Source: Methylovulum sp.
GTDB taxonomy: Bacteria; Pseudomonadota; Gammaproteobacteria; Methylococcales; Methylomonadaceae
Reading direction: 5' to 3'
Assembly (NCBI GenBank): GCA_030653435.1
Contig: JAURZI010000014.1
Coordinates: 1-64,000, forward strand
Length of the DNA: 64,000 bases
The notes beneath the pieces were generated by a model. That model saw nothing but the letters and a program-made list of their open reading frames with translations. It was not told where the DNA came from and did no database searches. Shown here piece by piece: positions 46,183 to 56,781 of this stretch (positions within the stretch are counted from its first letter, which is position 1; each line of letters begins with the position of its first letter). Made by a program: the position numbers and the translations under genes.

Positions 46183-46740
46183 ATGGCTGAACGCGCTTTG
46201 TTGCCCATCAACGTCAGGCGCGGGTTGTCAGTCATAGCCATATTGTCGGCTTATGCCGGCTGGACGCCCGCCTGTGCAGATGCTGTTGGGGAATATGCCG
46301 CCAAGTCGGTTTTGACACTCAACTTAGCGCGCTTTACCGATTGGCCGCCTGAGGTCTTTAAGGATAGCAGCGCCACGGTTAATGTTTGTGTGCTGGGCGA
46401 TGAAGCCGTTCAGCAAGCCTTTACCGTTATTGATAAAAAGCGGGTAGGAAACAGAACGCTATCACTGCACAACATCAACGGCGATAAGCGGGTGGAACTA
46501 TGCCACGTGCTTTACATCAGTGCGGAAACGGCTATAACCGCCCGGTTGTTTGAACAAAGCCGAAAACAGCCTATTTTAACTATCGGTGACGGCGATAGTT
46601 TTCTTGCCCAAGGCGGTATGGTTTATCTGGAAATGGTCGACGCTAAAATTAAACTCCATATTAACCTAAGCGCCGCCCAAAAAGCTGAGGTGCATATCAG
46701 CAGCCGCGTCCTAAAACTTGCAACTATTTTCAATCCCTAA
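46183..46740 (+). CDS. YfiR family (DUF4154) periplasmic protein, second copy
   Basis: A 185-residue exported protein: signal-like AILSAYAGWTPACA, then the DUF4154 fold (AAKSVLTLNLARFTDWPP, VNVCVLGDEAV, VELCHVLYISAE, GMVYLEMVDAKIKLHINLS, SSRVLKLATIF). It resembles the YfiR protein at 10072 in all these blocks. Unlike that copy, no kinase follows; the next gene is convergent. It is probably the periplasmic partner of the receptor upstream, or acts on a diguanylate cyclase elsewhere. Confidence 0.9.
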   Translation: MAERALLPINVRRGLSVIAILSAYAGWTPACADAVGEYAAKSVLTLNLARFTDWPPEVFKDSSATVNVCVLGDEAVQQAFTVIDKKRVGNRTLSLHNINGDKRVELCHVLYISAETAITARLFEQSRKQPILTIGDGDSFLAQGGMVYLEMVDAKIKLHINLSAAQKAEVHISSRVLKLATIFNP

Positions 46741-46968
46741 CGGATGATGCTTACGCTGGGTTGTGGATGCTGCAATGGCATTGTCTACCTTAGTCGCCGA
46801 AACTGAGTCGCGTAATGTGCTCATCCGAAAACCAGACACCGTAAAGCCGTCGGTTTTTTTAAGATGCACCGGTTTCTGGACCAACCAGCCAATATGGATA
46901 TTACTAGACGACTAAGCCCCATACTTGCGTGTGCCGCGCCTTATAGGGAAGCCCATGCACGCCCTCAC

Positions 46969-47952
46969 TCAGCAACCAAACGACAAATTCAACAACTCGT
47001 TATCCAAGCGTCCGGCACGGAAACTGTTACCGGATTCCATAGCGGTGACAATGACGCTGGCGGGGCTAAACAGCATCGCATCAACCTTGAAAAAATCGTA
47101 TTGATATTCTTTGAATATTTGTGCAAACGGCTTACCGTAATCCTTGGATGTTGAGCTGGGCAATTCATGGGCTAATTTTTCGGCCGCCTCATCCGTTCCT
47201 TTTACAAAAATATGCACCAAACCGGCAAATAAAATCGCATCGTTAGTACGCCCCATCGCTTGGACAAAATCAGGGTGCGGAGGGCAAATCGGCGCACTGC
47301 CGCTACCGTCTATAATATGTTCCAGTGGAAAATGCAGGGCATGGGCTTTGTGCATCGCAACTTCCAGGACACGGCCCACCACTTGCACACAACCGGCCAA
47401 GCTGCTGGTAGGCGTGACGATGAGCGTCAAATTTTCCGGCGACACACCGCAGGCGGATGCCACTTTATCAATGATTTCCACTGGCGGTATTTTATCATTT
47501 TCAATAACCAGCACGGTTTGCCCAAACTGATCCTGGTAGCCTAGCTCTTTATACAATTCTTCAACGGGACTGGTCACGCCTTCTTTGGTTTTCGTCGCCA
47601 GTGCCCGCGCAGGGCCGGAACCTAAGGCATAGTATTTTTCATGCGACAAACTCCAACCGGCATACTGGCTACCCAAACAGGCCAGCACGGGGTTGCTGGT
47701 ATGGACATTAACGGTCAACGGCCACTTGTCGGTATAACTGCTTTGCGAAATGGAGACTGTCCCCATACCGCCCAGACAAATTTCAGTGATGATACGTCCC
47801 GCTTCCAAGCCTCCAGGCGCCTTGATACCGGCATCAATTATCGTGCAGCCATTAGCCGACTTTTGTACATCAAGCCTAAGTTTGTCGGCATGGTTAAGCA
47901 GTTCCTGCACTAAAGGCTGGGAGAGTTTATTAACGCTAGCGGTGTATTCCAT
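46969..47952 (-). CDS. mch: Methenyltetrahydromethanopterin cyclohydrolase
   Basis: A 327-residue Mch: hydrolyses methenyl-H4MPT to N5-formyl-H4MPT in formaldehyde oxidation by methylotrophs. Recognised from [77 protein letters not shown] and [17 protein letters not shown]. It is the key marker that the host uses H4MPT-linked C1 metabolism. The ATP-grasp gene of the same pathway lies 23 bp upstream on the same strand. Confidence 0.97.
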   Translation of the reverse strand: MEYTASVNKLSQPLVQELLNHADKLRLDVQKSANGCTIIDAGIKAPGGLEAGRIITEICLGGMGTVSISQSSYTDKWPLTVNVHTSNPVLACLGSQYAGWSLSHEKYYALGSGPARALATKTKEGVTSPVEELYKELGYQDQFGQTVLVIENDKIPPVEIIDKVASACGVSPENLTLIVTPTSSLAGCVQVVGRVLEVAMHKAHALHFPLEHIIDGSGSAPICPPHPDFVQAMGRTNDAILFAGLVHIFVKGTDEAAEKLAHELPSSTSKDYGKPFAQIFKEYQYDFFKVDAMLFSPASVIVTAMESGNSFRAGRLDNELLNLSFGC

Positions 47953-47975
47953 CGAGTGAACCTGTTTGTGGTTGT

Positions 47976-49076
47976 TTAAAAAGTGTGTAGTTGTTTTAAA
48001 AGGCTATGTTGTTTACGCTGCAGCAGCCGGAAAACATGCCTGGGGGTATTATGGCGGGCAATAATACTGCAAATCGGCCGTTCTTTGCGACATATAACGC
48101 CTGCCGCAGGTAAATCCATACCGTATCGGGGCCATGCGAACGCCTCAGGGATGGTGATATCCCGCTCTGCATAAATGATCTGATACCCAACATAGCCATT
48201 CTGCGCTGCATAAGAGCCCGATATATCACCTAGACTGGCGCGGATATGCCGGGCCAGCAGACCGTCAGCATACAGCTGCATGCTCGCCGATAAGCGCGGG
48301 TTAATTTCCAACACATAGATGCCCTTCCCGTCCTGGATAAAATCTAAAGAATTCAGCCCTTTAAGATCGAATACTGTAACTAGCACGGCCAACCAGCCGC
48401 TAATCAATGCCCGCTGCCCGTTCGTTAACCGGCTGCTATTGATGATGCCTGAGAAAATAAACGCCTCGTCTACGCTATTTCCCACGGTCCATTGCGTATT
48501 AAAGCCGATGGTCTGCGCCGCTTGGCCATCGGCTAAAAACAATACCGACTGCGGACTGCCTGGCTGATATTGCTGCCAGTAAACCGGGACTTCCGGGCAA
48601 TCATGATGGTAGCGTTTTATGCCAACGCCGCCCTGCCCTTGTACAGGCTTGACCAACCAATTATCGGCACGCCCAGGCGCAGTGAAAGCCACCTCAGGAT
48701 ATGGGATGTCCAACGCGGACAACGCCGAAAAAAAATCGACTTTGTCCTGCAGTCGTACAAACGTGTCAGGCGTGTTGCCCAACAAGGTTAACCGGCTATC
48801 CAAGTAGTACAGGCTTTCGGGATAATATTCAAAGCCACTACCATAAATAACATGCACAACCGCATAGCGCTTAACAAAAAAATCAATTGCAACAGCCAGT
48901 TGCGCTATCGCTAACGACGATACTTGCTGGCAAGCTTCCGCATACCGTTGTGTGTCGAGGTCGGCAAACAGGTCAATGACTAAAGGTTTCAAGCCCGCTA
49001 TGCTGGCCGCTTGTGCCAACATACGGGCTGAACTGGCGATAATCAAGATGTACGGGGAAATTTGCGGGGCATTCAT
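47976..49076 (-). CDS. ATP-grasp protein of the H4MPT C1 gene cluster (orf5-like)
   Basis: A 366-residue ATP-grasp ligase-like protein: N-terminal Rossmann-like [19 protein letters not shown], a P-loop-like glycine strip [19 protein letters not shown], and the metal-binding [17 protein letters not shown]. Genes of this type regularly accompany mch and are needed for the H4MPT pathway, perhaps for cofactor synthesis; the exact reaction is not settled to my knowledge. It is in a probable two-gene unit with mch (23-bp spacing). Confidence 0.9.
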   Translation of the reverse strand: MNAPQISPYILIIASSARMLAQAASIAGLKPLVIDLFADLDTQRYAEACQQVSSLAIAQLAVAIDFFVKRYAVVHVIYGSGFEYYPESLYYLDSRLTLLGNTPDTFVRLQDKVDFFSALSALDIPYPEVAFTAPGRADNWLVKPVQGQGGVGIKRYHHDCPEVPVYWQQYQPGSPQSVLFLADGQAAQTIGFNTQWTVGNSVDEAFIFSGIINSSRLTNGQRALISGWLAVLVTVFDLKGLNSLDFIQDGKGIYVLEINPRLSASMQLYADGLLARHIRASLGDISGSYAAQNGYVGYQIIYAERDITIPEAFAWPRYGMDLPAAGVICRKERPICSIIARHNTPRHVFRLLQRKQHSLLKQLHTF

Positions 49077-49208
49077 GGCCAGGACAATCCTATTATCATC
49101 AAAGAGTAGTATGTGATAATCTTGCTAAACTCCCCGTATCCAACAACCGCACAGCCTGTGATGTACAAAATAACAGGCTACATCATGCAGTCAAATTAAG
49201 AGGCCAAA

Positions 49209-49598
49209 ATGTTCAAGATCACTGTTGTTTTAATATCTTTAGGATTACAAAGCTGTGCCGCTTATTTCTATAAGGCGGCAGACGATAATGCCGGTTATTT
49301 TGCGGATGCTACGGGCTGTTTTCAATCTTCCGTGCGTAAAGAATCGGTAAAAGTGCCTACGGCTGGAACGATGACCGTTATTGATCTCCCTATCGGTAAT
49401 GACGCTAACATTTTTGGCCTGTGCATGGAACAAGCCGGGCATCCCGCCCCCCAAGCAAACCCAAACGACTATCTGGATGTCGCGCGGTACTGCTTGCAGC
49501 AGGCCCGCAGCTCATCAGAGCCTGATGACACTTATGCTCGTTGTGTTCGGCTTGGAAAAATCACCGTTGAAACTATCCCGGCCGGGCGCTCAAAATGA
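49209..49598 (+). CDS. Putative lipoprotein, unknown function
   Basis: A 129-residue protein with a lipoprotein-type N-terminus (MFKITVVLISLGLQSC, lipobox LQSC). The mature part has further Cys in ATGCFQ, FGLCMEQ, ARYCLQQ and YARCVRL, possibly two disulfides. AAGAGG precedes the ATG. No family recognised. It is divergent from the ATP-grasp gene. Confidence 0.65.
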   Translation: MFKITVVLISLGLQSCAAYFYKAADDNAGYFADATGCFQSSVRKESVKVPTAGTMTVIDLPIGNDANIFGLCMEQAGHPAPQANPNDYLDVARYCLQQARSSSEPDDTYARCVRLGKITVETIPAGRSK

Positions 49599-49698
49599 AT
49601 CGCATGCGCTGATCCGAACATATCCTGTTGACTCTTTGCCATTTTATGTCACATTGAGCGAACCGTTATGCAACAGCGCTTTTTTATTAGAATCGTCT

Positions 49699-50142
49699 AT
49701 GAACCCCATACTCTATTTTTCTATTTTCCTGGTGACACTCATTACGTCAACACCTGCCGCCACAGCGGCGCAAAAAAAGCTGCCGCTTTGCAACAATAGC
49801 CCCAACTGCGTGTCCAGCCAAGCCAAAATTGCCGACAAACAGCACTATATTGCACCTTTTGAAATTAAAGGCGATCCTGAACTGGCTTGGGTCGAATTAA
49901 AAAACGCAATCCTCAAACAAGACCGCATGGTCATTACCCATGAAACCAGGGATACGTTACATGCCGAAGCGACCAGCCTGATATTGCGTTTTGTAGACGA
50001 TATTAACGCCATTTTGGATGCCCACGCACAACTCATCCATATCCGTTCCGCTTCCCGGATAGGCCATAGTGACTTTGGCGTTAACCGCAAACGCATAGAA
50101 GCATTACGCTCGCAATTGCAAAAATCCGGTGTTTTAGAATAG
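49699..50142 (+). CDS. DUF1499 family exported protein
   Basis: A 147-residue protein: signal peptide MNPILYFSIFLVTLITS and the DUF1499 pattern CNNSPNCVSSQA, HYIAPFEIKGDPE, THETRDTLHAEATSLILRF, DDINAILD, HIRSASRIGHSDFGVNRKR. The function is unknown. The start at 49699 is chosen because it gives a signal peptide; the frame is open to 49381 through another gene. It lies 13 bp before the photolyase gene, so the two may be co-transcribed. Confidence 0.9.
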   Translation: MNPILYFSIFLVTLITSTPAATAAQKKLPLCNNSPNCVSSQAKIADKQHYIAPFEIKGDPELAWVELKNAILKQDRMVITHETRDTLHAEATSLILRFVDDINAILDAHAQLIHIRSASRIGHSDFGVNRKRIEALRSQLQKSGVLE

Positions 50143-50155
50143 GGCCGCACGGATT

Positions 50156-51529
50156 ATGATCTGTTATGAAACATCGTTGTTCATCTTCCGCCGGGATCTG
50201 CGGCTACAGGATAATACCGCGCTAAACGCAGCGTTAAGGCTGTCGCGGCAAGTCATTCCCTGCTTCATTTTTGATCCCAGACAGACCGAACCGCACCCTT
50301 ATCAAAGCAAGCCTGCGCTAAGCTTCATGCTACAGGCTATTGCCGACCTGCAACAACAATTACTCGCATCAGGCGGCAGACTTGCCTTGTATCAGGACCT
50401 GCCGGAACTGGTTATTATGCAATTACATGGGCAACAGCAGATACAAGCTGTATTTATCAATCGTGATTACACGCCTTTCAGCCGACGCAGGGATATTGAA
50501 ATAGCTGATGCTTGCAAAAAGCTGAACATATCCCTGCATTACCTTGCCGATGCGCTGCTGACCGAACCGGAACAGGCGCTTAAAAGCGACCAAACACCTT
50601 ATAAGGTTTTTACGGCATTTTACAATCATGCAAGACAATTTCCCGTTAGCCCACCCCAGACCTTGCTTAAGCAAAGCTTTTTGGCGCCATCATCTGGGTA
50701 CAGCAACGATATCCCTATGATGGCAAACCCAGACCCGATAGCGGTTAGCGGTGGACGTCACCAAGCCTTAACGCTGCTGAGTAAGCTCGAAGCATGTAGC
50801 GAATATCAACAGACTCGCGACTACCCAGCGCTAAACGCCACCAGCAGGCTTTCGGCACATCTAAAATTCGGGACCTGCTCAGTACGGGAAGTTTATTATG
50901 CCATCACCGGACAGCTCGGCGACGAACATCCGTTAATACGACAATTGTATTGGCGTGATTTTTTTACGCATATCGCCTATCATTTTCCGCAGGTATTCGG
51001 GCAGGCCTTTGTTACAAAATTTGCACAGGTGCATTGGGACAATAACCGCGATTATTTCGAAGCTTGGCGTACGGGTAAAACCGGCTTTCCAATTGTCGAT
51101 GCAGGCATGCGGGAATTAAATGCCACCGGATTTATGCACAACCGTTTACGCATGATAGTGGCATCGTTCCTGGTCAAAGATCTCCACATTGACTGGCGTT
51201 GGGGGGAGCGTTACTTTGCTCAGCATCTGGTCGATTATGACCCGTGCGTCAATAATGGAAATTGGCAATGGGCGGCATCGACAGGTTGCGACGCACAACC
51301 TTATTTCAGGATTTTCAACCCTTGGCTGCAACAACAAAAATTCGATGAGGATTGCCAGTATATTTACCAATGGATTCCTGAACTTAACAGTATTGCCTCT
51401 AAAACTATTCACCAATGGGATAAGAAGCACAGGGTTTGCAGCTATCCGGCACCGATTGTTGACCATGCTTACGAAAGCCGGATAAGCAAGCTGCGGTTTA
51501 AGGAATCCGCCGAACATTCAAAACGTTAA
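50156..51529 (+). CDS. phr: Deoxyribodipyrimidine photolyase
   Basis: A 457-residue class I photolyase/cryptochrome that repairs UV-induced pyrimidine dimers using light, FAD and an antenna cofactor. It has an N-terminal photolyase domain (LFIFRRDLRLQDNTAL) and a FAD-binding C-terminal part with LYWRDFFTHIAYHFPQV, GMRELNATGFMHNRLRM, DLHIDWRWGERYFAQHLVD and NNGNWQWAASTGCDAQPY. It overlaps the convergent sbcB gene by 4 bp. Confidence 0.96.
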   Translation: MICYETSLFIFRRDLRLQDNTALNAALRLSRQVIPCFIFDPRQTEPHPYQSKPALSFMLQAIADLQQQLLASGGRLALYQDLPELVIMQLHGQQQIQAVFINRDYTPFSRRRDIEIADACKKLNISLHYLADALLTEPEQALKSDQTPYKVFTAFYNHARQFPVSPPQTLLKQSFLAPSSGYSNDIPMMANPDPIAVSGGRHQALTLLSKLEACSEYQQTRDYPALNATSRLSAHLKFGTCSVREVYYAITGQLGDEHPLIRQLYWRDFFTHIAYHFPQVFGQAFVTKFAQVHWDNNRDYFEAWRTGKTGFPIVDAGMRELNATGFMHNRLRMIVASFLVKDLHIDWRWGERYFAQHLVDYDPCVNNGNWQWAASTGCDAQPYFRIFNPWLQQQKFDEDCQYIYQWIPELNSIASKTIHQWDKKHRVCSYPAPIVDHAYESRISKLRFKESAEHSKR

Positions 51530-53013
51530 GCAAGACAGGAGTGCTGCCCCGGCTCGATTTCCAACAGTTGCATTTTTTCGATGGCATAAGCTTCTAGTGC
51601 ATCAATAATGTCGGCATCAGCATCACCAATACGCTTGAGTTCCTGTAAACGGGCAAAATATTTATCGAAGGTAATACCTGCTCCCGGCAGCTCACCGCTT
51701 AAACGCTTGGCACAAAACTCATGCCATGCGCGTTTTTCATGCGAGCTTAATGTTTCGGGATAATTACGCGCCCTATACCTGAACAGCATCTCTGGTAAGC
51801 GTTTATCCACAAAACTAAAATTAAGCGTTGCCAATTGTTCTGGCGAACTTGCCCTGATTTTTGCCATTTTTTGTTTATCGGCATCAACAAAAAAACCGCC
51901 ACTATAAATGGCAAGATCAGGATCAGTATATTCCTCCATAGCTAATAGAGGGCTAAAAACGGCGGACAATTTTTCTGGCAAACCGGTTACGGCCTTAATT
52001 TTACCGATATTTTCATGGCATAAATCCAAGTCAATTTGCAAACGTTTGGCATCTTCCGGCCTGATGACGCTTATTGGCGCCAAAACCGGGCATTTATTAA
52101 GGTGGACGGTTTTAAGCGGTATCCTGATTATGTTTTCAGGTAGTTGATGAGTCGGCGTAAACAACCTTTGCTTAATCTCTTCAACCGATAAGGTAAGCAT
52201 GGGTTCAGGATCAATCGATAAATCATAAACGATAATGCCGTTGTTATTGCTCGGATGCTTGCACAACGGCAACACAACCGCCAAACAATGCTTGACCGCC
52301 GGATATTTACCTGAAATATGCACTACCGGCTTAAAGCTTGCCGTTTCCAGCAACGCAGCCGCTTCCGCTTTGACACGGTGCTGCAACAAAAACTGATAGA
52401 GTTTAGGTTGTGCCTGTTTAATGAGTTTAGCGACAGCTATCGTTGCATAAACATCTGACAACGCATCATGTGCGGCTTCGTGGACAATGCCGTTCGCCGC
52501 GGTCAACTGGTCCAGCCTAAAACTGGGTCTGGGCGCTTCGCCGCTGTGCTCCGGGCTTGTATCCGGCCAATTAATCCCATCCGGCCTGAGTGCTCTCGCC
52601 GCCCTGACGACATCAATCAGATCCCAGCGTGAATTGCCATTCTGCCATTCACGCGCATAAGGATCATAAAAATTACGGTAAAGGCACACACGGGTCACCT
52701 CATCATCGAAGCGAATACTGTTATAACCCAGAGTGCAAGTATTGGCTTTAGCCAATTGTTCATGAATCAGTGCAATAAATTGAGCTTCGCAAACACCCTG
52801 TTGCTGTGTCAATTGGGGAGTGATGCCCGTAATTAAACAAGCATCGGGATTGGGCAGGCTGTCTGTTGCCAAACGGCAATAAACGACTTCAGCTGCATCT
52901 ATTATGTTGAAATCGCCATCAGTACGGACGCCTGCAAATTGGGCTGGCCTATCCAGTGTGGGGTCTATGCCAAAAGTTTCATAGTCATGCCAATAAAACG
53001 TATTGCCTACCAT
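51526..53013 (-). CDS. sbcB: Exodeoxyribonuclease I
   Basis: A 495-residue 3'-5' single-strand DNA exonuclease of the DEDDh family: catalytic Asp-Glu in FYWHDYETFGIDP, Asp in YNSIRFDDEVTRVC, and His-Asp near EAAHDALSDVYATIAVA, followed by the ExoI SH3-like and helical C-terminal domains (LDLCHENIGKIKAV, PETLSSHEKRAWHEF). It functions in recombination and mismatch repair. Confidence 0.96.
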   Translation of the reverse strand: MVGNTFYWHDYETFGIDPTLDRPAQFAGVRTDGDFNIIDAAEVVYCRLATDSLPNPDACLITGITPQLTQQQGVCEAQFIALIHEQLAKANTCTLGYNSIRFDDEVTRVCLYRNFYDPYAREWQNGNSRWDLIDVVRAARALRPDGINWPDTSPEHSGEAPRPSFRLDQLTAANGIVHEAAHDALSDVYATIAVAKLIKQAQPKLYQFLLQHRVKAEAAALLETASFKPVVHISGKYPAVKHCLAVVLPLCKHPSNNNGIIVYDLSIDPEPMLTLSVEEIKQRLFTPTHQLPENIIRIPLKTVHLNKCPVLAPISVIRPEDAKRLQIDLDLCHENIGKIKAVTGLPEKLSAVFSPLLAMEEYTDPDLAIYSGGFFVDADKQKMAKIRASSPEQLATLNFSFVDKRLPEMLFRYRARNYPETLSSHEKRAWHEFCAKRLSGELPGAGITFDKYFARLQELKRIGDADADIIDALEAYAIEKMQLLEIEPGQHSCLA

Positions 53014-53029
53014 GACTAGGCTTTAAATC

Positions 53030-53446
53030 CTATATAACCAGTTTTTGTGTAGCGCTGACAGCCACCAAAGCCTTTAACACATCGGTGCGACTGATGATGC
53101 CAACGAGTTCTCCATCTTGAAAAACGGGAAAACTTCTGACTGTGGAAGGTTGGAATTTTTCTGCCAAGTCTACGATACTCGATTCTGCCTCAATGCTTAA
53201 CGTATCAGTCGTCATAAAATCGCCAACTTTTCCGCTCATGCCAAGATTGTAAACGCTTTCTAAAAATACCTTCATGCCATCTTTTTCAGAAAACATGCCC
53301 AATAAATGCCCTTGCGGGTTAAGCACGGGGGCACAGGTAATTTTATGATCGAGCAACTTTTCTATAGCGGCAATAACATCAGTTTCTGGTGTCAGTGTAA
53401 CCAATCTTTTGCTCATATAGTCAGCAACAGTAATTTTAGCCAGCAT
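53030..53446 (-). CDS. CBS-domain pair protein
   Basis: A 138-residue protein made of two CBS domains (residues about 5-60 and 75-130; ITVADYMSKRLVTLTPETD and KVGDFMTTDTLSIEAESS). It would bind an adenine nucleotide and regulate a partner. The start at 53446 is chosen for the GAGGG site; the ORF runs up to 53479. It is 49 bp downstream of nqrM, so it may be at the end of the nqr transcript, and no partner is obvious. Confidence 0.88.
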   Translation of the reverse strand: MLAKITVADYMSKRLVTLTPETDVIAAIEKLLDHKITCAPVLNPQGHLLGMFSEKDGMKVFLESVYNLGMSGKVGDFMTTDTLSIEAESSIVDLAEKFQPSTVRSFPVFQDGELVGIISRTDVLKALVAVSATQKLVI

Positions 53447-53495
53447 CGCTATTCCCTCTCTGTTCGTTATAATTGTCAAATGCCTAAGGCGCTAG

Positions 53496-53675
53496 TTATA
53501 CACTACCTTCAGCTTCCATTTTCTTTCGTTTATCACATTTTTCAACACAAACACAATCGCTGTTATTAATGCCTCCGCAAGAACCCTTTATGGCTTTCCG
53601 TCCAAACAGCACGCCTATTGCCATGACGCCCACAACAATTAACATGAAAAAAAATGTTACTATAAAATAATTCAT
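53496..53675 (-). CDS. nqrM: Na+-NQR maturation protein NqrM
   Basis: A short gene of 59 residues. One transmembrane helix (FFFMLIVVGVMAIGVLF) is followed by the DUF539/NqrM signature GRKAIKGSCGGINNSD and a Cys cluster (C-V-C-V-E-K-C). NqrM is needed for inserting iron into the NqrD/NqrE site of the NQR complex. It lies 45 bp downstream of the DUF2845 gene and about 0.6 kb past nqrF, on the same strand. An ATG at 53675 fits the length of known members. Confidence 0.88.
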   Translation of the reverse strand: MNYFIVTFFFMLIVVGVMAIGVLFGRKAIKGSCGGINNSDCVCVEKCDKRKKMEAEGSV

Positions 53676-53720
53676 TTGCTTATCCTCAGATGTTTAATCC
53701 AACACGGTTGATGCAAGGCA

Positions 53721-54095
53721 TTAACCGCCACGATCCAAGCGTTTAATTTCCTTTAACCTGCCGTTTTCGAAACGCAGATATTGTTGAAATTTTCTACGGC
53801 CAAAATCATAAACCCATTCTTCAACAACTACTTCTATTTCGACGTATTGTTGCTGCCCATAATTGCCAGAAGCGCGGGGATATTTGCCATTGCCGTAATA
53901 GCGGGAACGACTGGCAAAGTCGCTGCCCCCACGTCTTTCAATATGAGTCTCTATAGATTCCGGTTCGCCACATTTGTCTATGACATCTGCCTTATAGTCG
54001 CCTAAATCGACCAACTCATGCCCGCAACGCAATGCATAAGCGGCATCTGCAAAACACAAACATAGCGACAGGAACAATAATATTAATAGCTTCAT
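53721..54095 (-). CDS. DUF2845 exported protein
   Basis: A 124-residue protein: signal peptide LLILLFLSLCLCFADAAYA, then ALRCGHELVDLGDYKADVI and DKCGEPES (two Cys, the DUF2845 pattern), and a beta-rich end (VEEWVYDFGRRKFQQYLRFENG). The function is unknown. It lies between nqrF and nqrM, which in many genomes are separated only by apbE. Confidence 0.88.
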   Translation of the reverse strand: MKLLILLFLSLCLCFADAAYALRCGHELVDLGDYKADVIDKCGEPESIETHIERRGGSDFASRSRYYGNGKYPRASGNYGQQQYVEIEVVVEEWVYDFGRRKFQQYLRFENGRLKEIKRLDRGG

Positions 54096-54259
54096 AGCGA
54101 TTCCTTAATAAACTCAGATCATCTATTAATTTATACAGTGCAATACTGACAACTGCTTTATGAATCTAGGCTATGAACGTGAATAAATGCTGAATACCTG
54201 TTATTACTGAAAATCCCCTCCTAAACAACACGGTTATTCCAGAAGGGGTAGGGGTCTAT

Positions 54260-55480
54260 TTAACCGCCAAAGTCGTCCAGCATAATGTTTTCAGGTTCCA
54301 CACCATTATCCAGCAGCATTTTGATAACCGCCGTGTTCATCATAGGTGGCCCGCACATGTAGAACTCACAATCTTCTGGAGCGGGATGGTTCTTCAAATA
54401 TTCTTCAAACAGCACATTATGGATAAAGCCGGTGTAGCCATCCCAGTTGTCGTCTGGCAAGGGGTCGGATAACGCGACATGCCATTCAAAGTTTTCATTT
54501 TCTCTGGCCAGCATATCGAAATCTTCAACATAGAACATTTCGCGTTTGCTGCGGGCGCCATACCAGAAGCTCATTTTACGTTTAGACTTTAGCCTGCGTA
54601 ATTGGTCGAAAATATGCGAACGCATAGGCGCCATACCGGCACCACCACCGACAAAAACCATTTCAGCATCGGTCTCTTTGGCAAAGAACTCACCATAAGG
54701 TCCTGAAATAATACATTTATCTCCTGGCTTCAAGCCGAAGATATAAGATGACATGATACCTGGCGGCACATTCTCAGGGGCGCGGGGTGGGGGAGTTGCA
54801 ATACGCACGTTGAGCATGATTTCCCGTTCTTCGGGATAAGAAGCCATCGAGTAAGCGCGCAAAGCAGGATCTTTTACATCAGACACATAACGCCACAAGT
54901 TGAATTTATCCCAATCGTCCCGGAACCGTTCTTCCACGGCGAAATCACTGTATTTGGCGACATGTGGCGGGCATTCAATCTGAATATAACCACCAGCGCG
55001 ATAATTTATCGCTTCGCCTTCCGGTAAATCCAACACTAATTCCTTGATAAAAGTGGCTACGTTATTGTTGGACTTAACAGTGCATTCCCATTTTTTTACG
55101 CCAAAAACACTGTCTTCAACTTCTATAGACATGTTGTTTCTGACCGTGACTTGGCAAGAAAGGCGTTCGCCTTCAGCGGCCTCGCGTTTAGTTATATGCG
55201 ATGTTTCAGTAGGTAAAATGTCTCCGCCGCCTGAATGCACTTTAACGCGGCATTGGGCGCAAGTACCGCCACCACCACAGGCTGACGACACAAACAAGCC
55301 GTTATCCGCCAACGCGCCTAATAATTTAGATCCCACCGGCACATGAATTTTCTTTTCATCGTTGATCAGAATCTCGACATCGCCCGCCGCAACCAATTTA
55401 CTTTTGGCACCGATAATCATGAAAACCAGTGCAATCACAAAAGCCGTGAAAATAATAATGCCTAATACAATTTCCAGCAT
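54260..55480 (-). CDS. nqrF: Na+-translocating NADH:quinone reductase subunit F
   Basis: A 406-residue NADH-oxidising subunit. An N-terminal helix ([15 protein letters not shown]) is followed by a plant-type [2Fe-2S] ferredoxin domain with cluster Cys in [15 protein letters not shown] and RLSCQ. The FAD-binding ferredoxin-reductase domain ([10 protein letters not shown]) and NADH domain ([33 protein letters not shown]) complete it. It passes electrons from NADH to the rest of the NQR complex. It is the last subunit gene of the nqrABCDEF order. Confidence 0.97.
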   Translation of the reverse strand: MLEIVLGIIIFTAFVIALVFMIIGAKSKLVAAGDVEILINDEKKIHVPVGSKLLGALADNGLFVSSACGGGGTCAQCRVKVHSGGGDILPTETSHITKREAAEGERLSCQVTVRNNMSIEVEDSVFGVKKWECTVKSNNNVATFIKELVLDLPEGEAINYRAGGYIQIECPPHVAKYSDFAVEERFRDDWDKFNLWRYVSDVKDPALRAYSMASYPEEREIMLNVRIATPPPRAPENVPPGIMSSYIFGLKPGDKCIISGPYGEFFAKETDAEMVFVGGGAGMAPMRSHIFDQLRRLKSKRKMSFWYGARSKREMFYVEDFDMLARENENFEWHVALSDPLPDDNWDGYTGFIHNVLFEEYLKNHPAPEDCEFYMCGPPMMNTAVIKMLLDNGVEPENIMLDDFGG

Positions 55481-55492
55481 TACGGTACCTTC

Positions 55493-56101
55493 CTAAAGTT
55501 GAATTCCAGAGAAAGCCATGAAGCCAAGCGACATCAGACCCGCAGTAATAAAAGTGATACCCAGGCCTTGCAAACCAGCCGGTATGTCACTGTATTTGAG
55601 TTTTTCGCGCACACCGGCCATAACGGTGATTGCCAGTGCCCAGCCTAAACCGCTACCCACACCATAAGTGACACTTTCTCCAAAGTTATAATCACGCTCT
55701 ATCATAAACAAACTACCACCCAAGATAGCGCAGTTCACCGTGATTAACGGCAAGAAAATACCCAAGGCAGAGTACAGTGCAGGAAAAAATTTATCCAGAA
55801 TCATTTCCAGGATCTGCACTAATGCGGCAATCATGCCGATGCAGCTTAACAAGGCCAGAAAGCTCAAGTCGACACCGGTAATGCCCAGCCAAGATAAGGC
55901 ATTCTCTTTCAACAACGTGTGGTAAACAAGGTTGTTGGCAGGCACAGTAATCGCCTGCACAACCATGACCGCCACACCCAAACCCATAGCTGTCGATATT
56001 TTCTTGGACACGGCGATAAAAGTACACATGCCCAAAAAGAAGGAAAGCGCCAGATTTTCAATAAAGACCGCTTTTACAAATAAACTGATATAAGCTTCCA
56101 T
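55493..56101 (-). CDS. nqrE: NQR subunit E
   Basis: A 202-residue membrane subunit with about six helices ([24 protein letters not shown] start region, [34 protein letters not shown]). Together with NqrD it holds a membrane iron site. It is 12 bp before nqrF and its start touches the nqrD stop by one base. Confidence 0.97.
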   Translation of the reverse strand: MEAYISLFVKAVFIENLALSFFLGMCTFIAVSKKISTAMGLGVAVMVVQAITVPANNLVYHTLLKENALSWLGITGVDLSFLALLSCIGMIAALVQILEMILDKFFPALYSALGIFLPLITVNCAILGGSLFMIERDYNFGESVTYGVGSGLGWALAITVMAGVREKLKYSDIPAGLQGLGITFITAGLMSLGFMAFSGIQL

Positions 56102-56781
56102 TAGTGATGTCCCCCTTCACCATGAGCAATCGACATGATTTTAAATTCAACTTTCTCGCTTTGCTCCGGTTTCCACTGGCGGACGCCCCAGATAATCAGC
56201 CCGATAATGAAGAAAGCGCTGGGCGGCAATAGCATCAAACCGTTAGGATCATACCAGCCGCCATCTTTGGTCAGTTTGAAGACTTCGATACCTAATAACT
56301 TACCGGAACCCAAAGTCTCCCTAAAAAATGCCACAATGACCAATATTAAGCTATAACCCAAACCATTGCCGATGCCGTCCATAAAACTTTCCAATGGCGG
56401 ATTTTTCATCGCATAGCCTTCGGCACGGCCCATGACGATACAATTGGTGATGATCAAACCAACAAATACAGACAACTGTTTACTGACATCATAAGCAAAC
56501 GCCTTCAGGATCTGGTCCACAACTATAACCAACGAAGCAATAATCGTCATCTGCACGATAATGCGTATGCTGCTGGGGATGTGGTTTCTGATAGCGCTAA
56601 TCGCCGCACTGGAAAACGCGGTGACCAGGGTTAACGCCAAAGCCATAATCAGTGACGTGGTCATTTGCGACGTGACCGCCAATGCCGAACAAATCCCCAG
56701 AACTTGTAAGGTTATCGGGTTATTACTGACTAAGGGCTCAACTAATACTTTTTTTGTTTCACTATTCAATACTGCGCTCAT
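56101..56781 (-). CDS. nqrD: NQR subunit D
   Basis: A 226-residue membrane subunit with six helices ([53 protein letters not shown]). It pairs with NqrE in Na+ translocation and shares the membrane iron site. The start overlaps nqrC by 4 bp. Confidence 0.97.
   Translation of the reverse strand: MSAVLNSETKKVLVEPLVSNNPITLQVLGICSALAVTSQMTTSLIMALALTLVTAFSSAAISAIRNHIPSSIRIIVQMTIIASLVIVVDQILKAFAYDVSKQLSVFVGLIITNCIVMGRAEGYAMKNPPLESFMDGIGNGLGYSLILVIVAFFRETLGSGKLLGIEVFKLTKDGGWYDPNGLMLLPPSAFFIIGLIIWGVRQWKPEQSEKVEFKIMSIAHGEGGHH

Noticed and set aside
46828-46860. Possible terminator with T-run after the second yfiR-like gene
   Set aside because: The stem near the T-run is only four to six pairs, too weak to call.
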